Source of the DNA: Argentina anserina
Lineage: Eukaryota; Streptophyta; Magnoliopsida; Rosales; Rosaceae
DNA: 64,000 nucleotides
Direction: 5' to 3'
Assembly (NCBI RefSeq): GCF_933775445.1
Contig: NC_065873.1
Span: 22,692,001-22,756,000 of the forward strand
The notes beneath the pieces are model-generated. The model was not told the DNA's origin. It saw only the letters and a list, made by a program, of their open reading frames with translations, and did not search any database. The number at the start of each line of letters is the position of its first letter. Within the stretch, counting starts at the first letter, position 1. A program made the translations under genes and the position numbers. Positions 1 to 10,901 of the stretch are shown one piece after another.

Positions 1-406
1 TGTGTATGCGAATTGGGTGGGTAATTTGTGCTCTTACACTCACCTGAGAGACCCAGTTTGATTTCTGATAGTGTTAGATTTCTTGTTGGGGGATTAGATG
101 GTTTTGAAGTGAATCAAAGCTCAGAGAGTTGATATCTGAAGTCTTATTTTCTGTTTAAATGTTTGAAATGTGCTGGAAAGCACTTGGCTTTCTGTTAAGG
201 CTCAGTGTGTTGGTTGGAGTTCCGTTTTCCAGCAACAACCAAACAAAGTTTTCTCAGTTGGGTATATATTTTGTGCTGTCTTTGTTTTGTTTCCTGCAAC
301 TATGAAGAGGATTTAGAGAGGGTGTTTATGTTATTTATGTGTAAAAATATGAATGCGTGCAGATAGTCTGTGATGTGCTAGTTAGGGAGCTGGAATAAAA
401 CATTAG

Positions 407-3400
407 ATGGACCGGAAGTGGTTGTGGAAGAAGAAGTCTTCTGAGAAGAGCTCAGGTGGCGAGACTGAAAGTTCTGGTTCGGTGTCCTCTCATTCTGAGA
501 GGTGCTCTGATGAACAGGTAGGGGTATATCCTTATTTCCATATAATTGAGTTAAATTATCGGTCTGTAGACCTTGCACATGTTGTTTTCTCTCGGCCTAT
601 AAGAAAAGAAAAGTAACTTGAAATAGATTCATCCACACGAACTTTACCAATTACCACATAGGTTGACTCAAATTAGCTAAACTGCATTTCTCACTCTACT
701 GTTTTTCGATTGGATTCTTTCCTTCCTGGTAGATTTTCTCTTCAACTTTTGCATGTTAGATGTTATACTTCAAGTGCTATTACAAAAAGTTAGCCATCAT
801 GGCATCAATCTTCTATATTGAGTCTTAACTACCTTGCTTTGCTAATGAGTTTTGAGTCTTACAAAAGTTGAAAACCCGCAAACAGCTTCGTTGAAGGAGA
901 TCACTGTTCTACATCTTTTATCTCCTTTTCTTTTTAACGACAAATTTTGATTCTCCTAAAACTTACATGACATACAGCTAACTACTTATATTGAATTGAT
1001 CAAATTAAATTTAGTTTGAGATTGGGTTTTGGCTATTTGAATTTGAAAGTTGTGGTTTGCAGTCTTTATAGCCTGCTCTATAAATCTACGTCCTCCTATC
1101 GTCCGGTCCAATTGAGGTTGCATGTCCATGTGACTCTGTGAGAGACCCCTGTTTGGTTTTCCGGAAAGAACTTTCACTTATATATTATCTTCCTTCCTGT
1201 TTCTTTTTGACAAGATTCTCTGACTGAATAACCCTTTCTTTGTTACTTTATCAATTTCCTCAAGGAACTAACCAACTTTTGTCTATAGTTCTATACTCCC
1301 TAAAGGGGCTTCACAGCTGACTGATTAAAGTTCCAACAGTAACAGCTCTAACTTAACCACATGACCATGAACTGGGATGATGACAATGTTACTGAGTCTG
1401 TTTGTTTGAACTGTCTCTGAGTAGGATCTGACTTTTGACTGTACACTAGGTTATTTTAGGAATGTACTTAGATGATGCATCGACATAAAAGTGTCTTGCT
1501 TGCCTTGATATGGTATTTGTCTTTTCTTGATCTCAGCGGCATATACTTGTTGTCAAAATGATTTCTATAACAGAGATGAAATGTCAACCAAAATTTTTTG
1601 GTACTCTGGAAATTCAATTTATTTTTAGGTTGTTGCTTGCTGCAAATGACATCAAGAACAAAGCTGACAGGTTTATACATTGTAGTTCTATTTATAGATA
1701 TAAAATTTGTCCTTTTTGAACTGGACAATTGCCACATGCATAGTTTGTCACCGCAAATGTCATCAAGTACAATACAGGTAGGTTAACTCTTTGTGGAAGC
1801 TGCATCTTTTGCTAAGATAGAAGGAACTGGACATTTGCCACATGCATATAACAGCATCAGCTTTTATGTAACCTATTTTAAGATAATAAGATTTGATGCT
1901 TTTGTTTTCAACAGTTTTGATTGTTTATAATATTCAACTAATTATTTTCCTGCCTCTTTAAGATCTTTTGGTATTTGGCCACTTCTCACTAGGTGTTTCT
2001 TTTCTTAAGTAGAACTGAACTATAATGTCTTTCATGTTTGAATTTTGTTTCATTGCTTGTCATTCGAAGCAGGAGGCACTTAAGGATTCTGCTCATGATT
2101 CTCAATCACCTGAAGTCACATCAAAAGGTGTATCCGGCAGTGGTGATGTTAATGATAGTCTGAAGAATCTGACAGAGAGATTGTCAGCTGCTCTTGTGAA
2201 TGTTAGTGCCAAAGAAGACTTGGTGAAACAGCACTCCAAAGTTGCTGAAGAAGCTGTTGCAGGTAGGAGTCTGTAGCTATATATTGACTTTTGTCATTGA
2301 ACATATTGGCTCTAGTTTCTGTTTTTTTTTTTAATTCAAGAAACCAACTCCAGCACTTTGGACTGCTGTCACACTTGTTTAATGCGCAAAGAATGCTTGG
2401 TTAAAACTTGTAAAATTTGTAATTAAAGTATATTTGTACTCATAATGATTGCAATGATATTCTTACATTTATGTATAGGACAAGTTAAGCAATGGTTTTG
2501 TCATTGTAGGCTGGGAAAAGGCTGAAAATGAGGTGGCTGGCTTAAAGCTACGACTTGAAGCTGCAGTTAAGCAAAACTCAGCTCTGGAAGATCGGGTAAG
2601 CCATCTTGATGGAGCCCTGAAGGAATGCGTAAGGCAGCTTAGACACTCAAGAGAGGAGCAAGAGAAAAATGTACATGAAGCTGTGCTAAAGAAAACCCGC
2701 GAGTGGGAGGCTACCAAAGTGAAGCTTGAGAGCCAGATTACTGATCTCCAGACAAAAGCAGAAGCTAATAGATCTGGAGTTTCTGGTTTGGTTGATCCTC
2801 ATATTTCACATAAGCTTGAAGCTTTGGAAAGTGAAAATTTAGCCCTTAAGCGTGATCTACTGTCTCATGCAGAGGAGTTGGAAATCTGCACAATTGAGAG
2901 GGAGTTGAGCACTCAGGCAGCAGAAACAGCCAGTAAGCAACATTTAGAGAGTATAAAGAAGGTTGCGAAGCTTGAAGCTGAGTGCCGGAGGCTAAAAGCT
3001 GTGGCTTGCAAAGTTCCTTTGGTTACTGATCATAAGTCCAGTGCTGCTTCCTCAATGTATGTGGACTCGTGCATGGATAGTCAATCGGACAGTGGGGAGC
3101 GGCTCAGTATGATGGATATGGAGTCCCAGAAGATGAGTGGCTTAGATCCAAATAAGCATGATCTCAGCGTCTCTGACTCATGGGCATTGGCCCTGGTTGC
3201 TGAGCTTGATCAATTTAAAAATGAAAAAGCTGTCAACAAAAATTTGCCAGCTTCTTCTGTTGACATTGATCTCATGGATGATTTTCTTGAGATGGAACGA
3301 CTGGTTGCATTGCCACAGCCTGAAAGTGAATCTGGTTGCCTGGAATCAGAAGCCATAGTTGATGTCCCCAACAATGAAGAAATTACCTTGAGAGAAGAAC

Positions 3401-4764
3401 TTGAAGCAATGAGTCATCGGACAGCAGAATTGGAGTTCAAGTTAGAAAAGCTGGAGGAAGAGAGAGCTGAATTAGCAGCCATGAATCACCGTACAGCTGA
3501 ACTTGAAGTGATGACTCATCGGACAGCAGAATTGGAGTACAAATTAGAAAAGCTGGAGGAAGAAAGAGCTGAATTAGCAGCCATGAATCACCGTACAACT
3601 GAACTGGAGTACAAACTAGAAAAGCTGGAAGAAGAGAAAGCTGAACTTGAAGCCACAAGTCGTCAGACGGCTGATTTGGAAGTCAAGTTAGAAAAGTTGG
3701 AAGTAGAAAAGGCAGAACTATTAGACAAGAGTTATCGGGCAGTGGAATTGGAGGAGAAGTTAGAAATGTTGGAAGGTGAGAAAGAAAAGTTGGAAGTAGA
3801 AAAAGCACAACTAGAATCTATGAGTTATCGAGCAGCTGAGTTAGAGGACAAGTTAGAAAAATTGGAAGGCGAGAAGGAAAAGTTGGAAGTAGAAAAGGCC
3901 GAACTGGAAATTGCTTTAGCCAAAACTAGAGAATGTTATGTGGCATCAGAATTTCAGCTTAAAGAGGCAGAAATGATGTTGGAGGAGTTACAGAAGGAAC
4001 TGAAAATTGCAAAAGAGTCAAAGCTGAGTATTGAATCTCAACTCATTAGCATAGAAGCAGAGGCTCGGACAATGTCTGCTAAGGTTCAATCTTTAGAAGC
4101 AGAGGTTCAAAGAGTGAGGGCTTCGTCAGCAAAAACTTCTATTAGATGTCAAAATTTAGAGGAGGAGCTATCAAGAAAGAATGAGGAAGTCGAGTTTCAG
4201 AAAACTGCTTGCTCAGATAGTGAATCAAAGATAAAGCAGGTTGGTGATCAGGGATTTGAGCTATCTACATTACATGTGTAGTAGATCATTGCCCCAACAA
4301 GTAGTCTAGTTGAAAAATTTAATCTTTATGTGACTAATATAATGCATTTGGGACTAATTTTCCAGGAAGACATAGCTGTAGCTGCTGGAAAACTTGCCGA
4401 GTGCCAGAAAACAATAGCATCTCTTGGGAATCAACTGAAATCACTAGCAACACTAGAAGATTTCCTGATTGACACTGCAAAGATACCGGAGTTTTCTGCT
4501 GCTGCTTCACGGATTCCTAGATCTGATGAACCATGGAAGATGCATTCCAATGGGACATTTTCACCTAAAAGAGATTCTGTGTCGAAACAAGCTGTGGAGA
4601 GTTCTGGACTGGCAACGAATAGAAATGAAGATAATTCCCCACTATCTTCCTATTCGTCATCCCCGTCTACTGTAGTGTCTACTCATGTCAGTTCTGAGAA
4701 GAATCGAAATGGTTTTGCCAAATTCTTCTCTAGAACAAAGAGTGGAATTCGATTAGAAATTTAG
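407..4764 (+). CDS. Filament-like plant protein (FPP), long coiled-coil protein
   Basis: Four exons with GT...AG borders join in frame: 407-517, 2073-2262, 2510-4239 and 4366-4764, giving about 809 residues. The N-terminus MDRKWLWKKKSSEKSSG followed by an acidic Ser-rich stretch, the WEKAENEVAGLK region and the HLDGALKECVRQLR motif are hallmarks of the plant FPP family (established family knowledge), whose members are heptad-repeat coiled coils. No function is firmly established; they are described as structural coiled coils linked to membrane or nuclear-envelope proteins. Residues about 395-565 hold a repeated unit of the type RTAELE-KLEKLEEE-AEL. The C-terminus FAKFFSRTKSGIRLEI is basic. 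A probable 5'-UTR acceptor (TGCAG at 357-361) precedes the ATG, so the UTR is probably split and begins at or before the window edge. The start is chosen from the family N-terminus. An extra small exon in the 1.55-kb first intron cannot be excluded. Confidence 0.9.
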
Positions 4765-4805
4765 CTTAGATTCAATTTTTGGTAAAGTAGAACAAGAGGG
4801 ATATG

Positions 4806-5160
4806 TATTATTGATTTCTGGGTTTGTATAACATAGGATTGAGTGCTGTAGCACATTTTGTTCTGCCCTTCAGAACATCGGAACAGGAGTGAATGATCAA
4901 ACTTGGCATTTGATTTTGTTTAGCAAAAAGAAAGGCTACCCATCTTTGTCAAGTGGGCGTTGAACGATGCTTCTACTTGAAGGGGCATGTATTATTATTG
5001 ATTTCTGGGTTTGTATAACATAGGATTGAGTGCTGTGCACATTTTGTTCTTCCCTTCAGAAGCTACCCACCTTTGTCAAGTGGGTGTTGAACTATGCTTC
5101 TACTTGAAGGGGCATAATCACTTTTCTGAGGCTACCCACCTCTGTCAGGTGGAGTGCCCT
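4806..5160. repeat. Imperfect tandem duplication in the FPP 3' flank
   Basis: The stretch starting TTGATTTCTGGGTTTGTATAA at 4811 recurs at 4998. The stretch GCTACCCATCTTTGTCAAGTG at about 4935 recurs at about 5063 and, more diverged, at about 5133. The first unit is about 187 bp and the second lacks roughly 60 bp of it. The third partial copy leads into a separate interspersed repeat (about 5130-5225). Nothing coding is seen between the FPP stop and the tRNA genes. Confidence 0.7.
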
Positions 5161-5225
5161 TCTGACCTAAAAGGCTTAGGGAGTTAGGGGCCTCTTCACG
5201 ACTTCACCCAAGTGAAGAAACCAAA
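5130..5225 (+). repeat. Interspersed repeat segment, related to an inverted copy near 10.0 kb
   Basis: GCTACCCACCTCTGTCAGGTGGAGTGCCCT-like sequence followed by TTCACCCAAGTGAAGAAACC resembles the reverse complement of about 9965-10060, sharing the blocks GGTGGxGTGCCCT and TTCACCxAAGTGAAxAAACCAA. I do not recognise the family; it may be a SINE or another short non-autonomous element. Confidence 0.4.
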
Positions 5226-5572
5226 CCAACAAACACTGCATAACCATCACTTTGTAAAATATACATAATACAACGTTTTCCCGATATGGGATTCTATCAA
5301 CACCAATTTCCCCCTAAACCCATGTAATTGAGAAATCGCACTGTAAAGTGTCATAGCTAATCACTACACATCAAAATGCTACAATAATCAAACAGAAGCT
5401 TTAATTGCTTTCTAGCACTTGGTGAGCCTAATTTTGGTCAGATACTTCTTCGATTGCTTTCCAGTTTTGTGAACCTAATTTTGGTTTTGCTGTCCTCTTT
5501 AAACATGAATGATGAATCACTGATAAGAACTGCAGTGGGCTCTCTGGGATAAAATTTAAAAAGAAAAAAGAT

Positions 5573-5657
5573 TGGGGCGAGAGAGGCTCGAACTCTCGAC
5601 CTCAGGATAACTCAGAAGCTATGAGACCTACGCGCTAGCCAACTGCGCCACCGCCCC
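5573..5657 (-). tRNA. tRNA-Met (elongator, anticodon CAT) with intron
   Basis: On the minus strand the gene begins GGGGCGGTGGCGCAGTTGG and ends with a matching CGCCCC acceptor strand and discriminator A. The D-arm box A (GGCGCAGTTGGCTAGCGCG) and the T-arm box B (GTTCGAGCC-type) are intact. The anticodon loop reads CTCATAA once an 11-nt intron, placed between positions 37 and 38 as in other plant elongator tRNA-Met genes, is removed. Confidence 0.93.
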
Positions 5658-5719
5658 TTGTTGCCTTTTAGCTAACACAAATTGCATATATCCCAGGAAA
5701 CAAACTAATGAGATGTAAA

Positions 5720-5791
5720 AGGTCCTACCGGGAGTCGAACCCAGGTCGCTGGATTCAAAGTCCAGAGTGCTAACCACTACACCATAGAACC
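5720..5791 (-). tRNA. tRNA-Gln (anticodon TTG)
   Basis: On the minus strand the sequence starts GGTTCTATGGTGTAGTGG and ends CGGTAGGACC with discriminator T, forming a full acceptor stem apart from normal G-T pairs. The anticodon stem CTGGA/TCCAG encloses the loop CTTTGAA, so the anticodon is TTG. The box B GGTTCGACTCC is intact and there is no intron. It lies 62 bp from the tRNA-Met gene in the same orientation. Confidence 0.95.
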
Positions 5792-6064
5792 GAACTGTTT
5801 ATTTTGCTCGCAGTTTTATAATATCCCCAGTCAAAAAATATTACATGACTACAGCAGATAAAACGAATGAAAACAAGCTATGTAGAGTGTAGTACCGAGG
5901 CAGGAAGGGAAAATAACTGTGCCTTTCACAGTTTCACATGCTCACATCAATTACATTCCTAGTTCTCAACGAAAAACTCTCAACTCTTTTCCAACTGCGA
6001 TTTATGTGCAAAAATCAATCAAAAACAACACGAACTCTAAACTCTGTTTTTGGCCCCTATTTTA

Positions 6065-8031
6065 TCATTCTTGATGTGTATTATGCTCATACTTCATCTC
6101 TCTCTTGCAAGCATGGAAGAGATCAATGCCAAGAAAAGTATTCAGCGTGTTCATTCCAAACATTCCCAACAGCGCAAGAGGCAGTTCTACTCCCCTTCCA
6201 AATTTATGAGCATCTATAATAAGCTTGACGGTGATGAGAATGTGAGATGTCACCCTTGCGAAAGAGAAAGTCATCCAATTCATAACCCACTCAGCCTTGA
6301 CAATGGTGCTCTTGGCATCACGAACACCAGCCATTCGCCGGATTTTCCTCACATGCAGAAAGATAGAGTGCAGCTGCATCATTGGAAATGTCCGAATCAG
6401 TTTCATACGATCCGCATAACTATCAATTGAGATTCTAAAATCCGTACATGATTATACGATTTTCAACACTGGACTGAATTTTTATTATTTTTTGGATACT
6501 GCCGTGATTGAATTTGCAGAATCTTTTATGCATATGGATTGATTACACAAGCAGAACTTTAATTGATTACTCAAGCAAAACTTTGATTGATTACTCGACC
6601 AAAACAAATCTTATTCTTTTCAAAGGACAAACTTTAAATCTAGACTAAACTTGAGCACCAGTCATGAATGAGTGAAATAAAGTAAGAAGACAGACTTTCA
6701 TGAGTTCTGGATTTGTTCCGCTAAAATCAGGAGGACAACTAGAAGAAAAACTGATTGCTGCCATTTTCCTCATCTCATTTGGAATGGCTTGGTGAAAATT
6801 GACAATGTCTTTTCTTTTATAGAGACATATGGCTGTCCTTTAGAATATTGGTGAAGGCATCGGGTGTAACAAACGGGGTTTGAAAGCTTGGTTGAGGTCA
6901 TAAGTCTATATTACGGTTGTTACCTTGACACATATCAATTTGAACTGATAAATATTGTATGACAAACAACCAGCCACAGTTGTGGCTGCTTTTACTAAAA
7001 TTATGCCGACCTGAGAGACAGGTTCAGATGTCTAACTCTCCAGTATAACTAAACCAAAAAAATATGAAAGCAATACCAGAGAAAGAGAAGGACTAAAGAA
7101 AACGTAGCGTACCTCACAAATGAGAGTGAGAATAAGGTAATTAATGGTGACATTCCGATACAAAGCAAGAGTGAAGCAAATAAGGAGCAACAGATGATGT
7201 GCTAGGATGGAAGGGATAAGACCACTATATAATCCATAATGCAGCATATCCCACTGATCATAGGCAAAGTAACCGCACGAGAAGCACAAAGCTTGGTGCG
7301 CCCACGCCCAAGTCCCTCCAAACAACTGTGAGTGCTCAAACATCCCACTTGAACCATTTTGTAACCACTGATTAACCAATATGAATAGAACTGCAGATAC
7401 AGAAAAATCATATGTTGCATCACTTATCTCAACATTGAAACTTAAATTACTAAGAAGGAAAGGTAAGACAATAACAACATCATATCCCACCCCCAAGAAA
7501 ACAACTTGTCTTCTAAGATTTAACAGAGCATTAACTAAAGACCAAGACCAAGATTCTACATTCCAAAGTTCCCCAAGTTACTATAGCAAGTTCTGATCTT
7601 TTGTTCAGAACCTAATACCAAATTGCTCAAAGAATTCGTTTTACAATTAGAGAATCAGAAAAGCACACACCTTGTATTTCATCACTGAACTGGGTATCTA
7701 AAGCTAAAGTGGCAACTTAAGCAAACAAATCAACCCATCAAAAAATCCCATAAAAAGTAATAGTGAGAGAAAGCAAGAACAAACCTGAAGCAGAAGTAAT
7801 TGAAGAATGAAGAAGAGAAACTGTGGTATTAACAAACAAAGGGTCACGAGACACAAAGCGGCGACATACCCAGTTAGCCAATTGGTAAAATCCAGACCCA
7901 GCAATAATATAAGCCAACTCCCTTTTCCTGTTGAACAGAATCTCAAACCAAACAGAAACAAACCACAACAGCAAAGTGGCCAAGAAGAAAGCCCCTGCCT
8001 TTTCCTGTGTTACAGTTCGAGTCCTCCCCAT
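6065..8031 (-). CDS. TLC (TRAM/LAG1/CLN8) domain multi-pass membrane protein
   Basis: Three minus-strand exons join in frame: 8031-7785, 7390-7113 and 6373-6065, encoding about 277 residues. Several hydrophobic segments are visible: residues 11-30, the stretch around residue 45, residues 140-160, and two in the last exon. The centre, with GYFAYDQWDMLHYG at about 122-135 followed by ILAHHLLLLICFTLALY at about 144-160, is the signature of the TLC domain, and the last exon carries the FSFARVTSH motif typical of its fifth or sixth helix. TLC proteins sit in endoplasmic-reticulum or plastid-type membranes and act in lipid sensing, lipid transport or ceramide synthesis. This one has no ceramide-synthase Lag1 signature, so the substrate is unknown. 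The splice sites are strong (TTTTTCTGTATCTGCAG acceptor for exon 2). Confidence 0.85.
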
Positions 8032-8860
8032 TGATAACTCACCACCTAATAATAATAGCTCTGCTTCTTTGTCTCTGCTGTGCTATTACACCATATAGCC
8101 ATGAGGGTGATGTAGATATTTTGATGAGTATTCATTACTGTTATAAAACGATGAGCTGGGAAGTTGGGATTCTCCAATTCGTTATGGGGAGTCATCATTC
8201 GTGTGGACTTTTAAGTTAGAGTTCTTGACCGACTGACTGATTGCTTGGCTTTTCTGGTGATCGCTTGGTTTGCCCGCTGTGTCTCATCACCTCGCTAATG
8301 GGCTGTCGGTAAGAGTATCCATATTGCTCTGAGCCCATATTGGTAAAAAGTGGAAGATGGACTCCCACATTGAAAATTTAGAAAATATCATTGGAGAATA
8401 CTTTCTAACATCTTTTCCCCACTTTTTAGCCCAATATTTCCATGCATGCCCTCTCTCTCTCTCTAAATCAAATTTCACCACCCCAACTCCTCCATAACTA
8501 GTCCATTACTCATCCCCCGTCGATGCCGCCACTGCAAGCCTGCGACAACCTCCGTTGTGAGACCTACCTCCGATCTTTGGCGACCGCGCTCAATCAAGTG
8601 CTCAACACGGGGGGATCTACTTCGCCACCACCCCTCCCTTCCACGCTCTCATCCTAGCGACGGAGACTCGAAGCCTCAACCATGAAGCCTTCATGCCTCA
8701 CCGAATCAATGACCTGACCTCGGTCGTTCTCACCCTCCACCTCTTTGGATCTCGGTTTGTTTTAAAGAAATCGAGCTTAATTTCCTAGGTGGTGTAAGAT
8801 GACTTCGAAGCTTGAACGAGGGAAATGATTCTGATGAATGAGGGAAGTGATTCCGGCAAG
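8032..8860. other. Intergenic region without a gene
   Basis: The upstream flank of the TLC gene contains a CT-rich stretch (about 8449-8465) and a GC-richer block at about 8520-8760 with only short open frames. No supported coding sequence is seen. It may be part of a non-autonomous transposon that continues into the repeat-rich block to the right. Confidence 0.4.
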
Positions 8861-9510
8861 GCAAATAGGCGTATTTGATTGCAGGTGTAGTACATTTTGG
8901 TTGTATTGCCAGTAGCTTTTGATTGCAGGTGTAGTAGCCTTTGGTTGTATTGGCAATAGCTTTTGATTCCGACTAGTATCTTTATATGCTAGTCGTAGTA
9001 TTTTTACATATCTACAACAATATATTTTGATGATGTTGCGTGCATTTTGTGTATTGTGTCGAGTGGATGAGTTATTTGGGATGTATAGTTGGATGAAAGT
9101 TGGATTTTGTGATTAGAAATAGTAGTTTTATTTGTCGTTGGTAGTAGCTTTATTTGTCATTGGTAGTAGCTTTATTTGTTGTTGGTAGTAGTTGGTGTTC
9201 TACTTCATAGGAGTTTTGGTAAACATGCATAATAGTATTTTTGTGTGGCTCGTTAGTAGCTGTGCTTGTCATTGATAGTAGCTTTGTTTATCGTTGATAA
9301 TAACTTTGTTCGATATTGGTAGTAGCTTTTGTTCTGCTCCATAGTAGCTTTGGTAAACATGCATAGTAGCTTTCGTCAGGCTCAGTAGTATATTTTGTAT
9401 GGCTCGATGGTATCTTTTGTGTGACTCGATAGTAGCTTTTGGGACCTCGTCGGAGGTTACCGGAAATCTCATCGTAGTATCTATTATTGCCGGTGGTAGT
9501 ACCTTTTAGT
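8860..9510. repeat. Degenerate TAGTAGCTTT-type repeat array
   Basis: The motif GTAGTAGCTTTATTTGT / TAGTAGCTTTTG recurs many times with variable spacing, together with two copies of GATTGCAGGTGTAGTA near 8880 and 8923. The arrangement is irregular, unlike a clean satellite, and suggests the internal low-complexity part of a non-autonomous transposable element. No coding potential is evident. Confidence 0.5.
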
Positions 9511-9564
9511 GCCTGTGACCGTATTTTTTGTCATCATCAAAGTTTCCGGAGACATGCGAAACTT

Positions 9565-9660
9565 GTCGGAACCTCACTGGAGTTGACAAGTGTTCGCCAG
9601 AACCTCGTCGGAGTTGACAAGTGTTCGCCAGAACCTCGTCGGAGTCGGCTGGAAGTCACT
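9565..9660. repeat. Short tandem repeat, unit about 32 bp
   Basis: A unit containing GGAGTTGACAAGTGTTCGCC followed by AGAACCTCGTC is present twice in near-identical form, with a diverged flanking partial copy on either side. It directly follows the TAGTAGCTTT array and is probably part of the same element. Confidence 0.6.
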
Positions 9661-9889
9661 GGAGACGTCATCGGAGTGATGGTTTTTGTGTTTGTTGTCA
9701 TCTTTGAACTTTAGTGATAGTCTGTAATTTTATGTAATTTTAATGTCTAAAATGAAAATATTTTTACTCTAAAATGTCCTTATATAGATAAAAATGTTTG
9801 AGTGTTTATGTGTCCATATGTAATTGGTCCTTGAAATTTTGTGTTTTATATCGATGTTTTCTAGGGTTTATGTTTGTGTTATTATTGCT

Positions 9890-10140
9890 GAGCCTTGTAG
9901 TGGGGACTTGTAACCAAGCAGGGCATTAAAAGTCATACTCCAATAACAGGTTTAACTCGATGAGGCCTGGGTTGTCTTGGTTTGTTCACTTCGGTGAATC
10001 GCCCTTGGGGTTATGAGGGCACCCCACCTCACAAGGGTGGTCGGTAGCTCTTTCATCCCTCAAACTGAGGGAGGTGTTGCGGGATCAAGATGATCTTACC
10101 TCCGCGTGCTGTCGGGAATTAAGCTCTCACGCCACAATCA
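9890..10140 (-). repeat. Interspersed repeat segment, inverted relative to 5.13-5.22 kb
   Basis: Read on the minus strand this contains GAGGTGGGGTGCCCTC and TTCACCGAAGTGAACAAACC, matching blocks at about 5150-5215 on the plus strand with roughly three-quarters identity by eye. No open frame of note. The family is not recognised. Confidence 0.4.
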
Positions 10141-10618
10141 CATTTTTGATGTTTGAGAAATGTTGTGGTTTTTTTTTCCGTCCTTTTCTCACTATTTCTC
10201 CTTACATAATTTTATGTGCAACGTAGGTTTTAGTAGCAATGTGATACACAAAGTGTGTTCTTTACGAGGTTTCCATGTTCTAGCACTTGCCTGCCCAAAT
10301 TTGGCTCCTCCAAAAGTGTGATGACTCATATTCTCCAAATCACATGTGCAATCTTGTTACTCAAACGCCACCCTAGTATCCAAGTACAACAAGTTAAACA
10401 ACAAAACAATAACTCTAGGTCACCACACACTAAGCAATCACTCACAACCATTATCACCCATCTTGATCAAAGTAATTATGCTTTATCATACTAGATTAAC
10501 GGATAAGATTGCAACAAAAAAACCCACAAATGAAATCACTACCAACACTAAAGACGACCACCACCCACCTCACAAATCCCACTTTCAAAAATCTCAAACA
10601 CACAGAGACAAAGAAACC

Positions 10619-10635
10619 GGGGGGGGGGGGGGGGG
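10619..10635. repeat. Poly-G run (17 G)
   Basis: An uninterrupted run of G residues lies about 270 bp upstream of the CAO start codon. Such a run is mutable and its length may be unreliable in an assembly. Confidence 0.9.
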
Positions 10636-10672
10636 ATAGGTAGAGAGATATCTTAGCCGTCCGACCTGGCAA

Positions 10673-10746
10673 GATAAGGGCCCCACCAAGTGCCAGATAT
10701 TCACAGACACAAGCAACCACTATGTGGAATCAGAGCCTGCCACGTG
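10673..10746 (+). promoter_or_regulatory. I-box and G-box upstream of CAO
   Basis: GATAAG (10673-10678) is an I-box core and CACGTG (10741-10746) is a G-box. The pair is a common light-response combination bound by MYB-type and bZIP/bHLH (HY5/PIF) factors. They lie about 155-230 bp upstream of the predicted CAO ATG, and CAO is a light-regulated chlorophyll gene, so a regulatory role is plausible. Both motifs are short and can occur by chance; no clear TATA box was assigned. Confidence 0.4.
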
Positions 10747-10901
10747 GGCATCAGCTTCCTCCACATGGCTGGTCATGGGAGGAGGAGTGAGATCGCGGGT
10801 GACTGTGGCCACTTATCAACAGAGACCTCAATGATAAATGTCCCTCGCGAATAAAAATCAACGTTTCTCTTTTGTTCTTTCTTTCTGTTGTTCTGGTCTC
10901 C

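Noticed and set aside
1598..1786. Possible extra exon in the first FPP intron
   Set aside because: A GT donor follows CAATACAG at about 1778, but the family protein joins exon 1 directly to the exon at 2073, and the frame does not add conserved residues.
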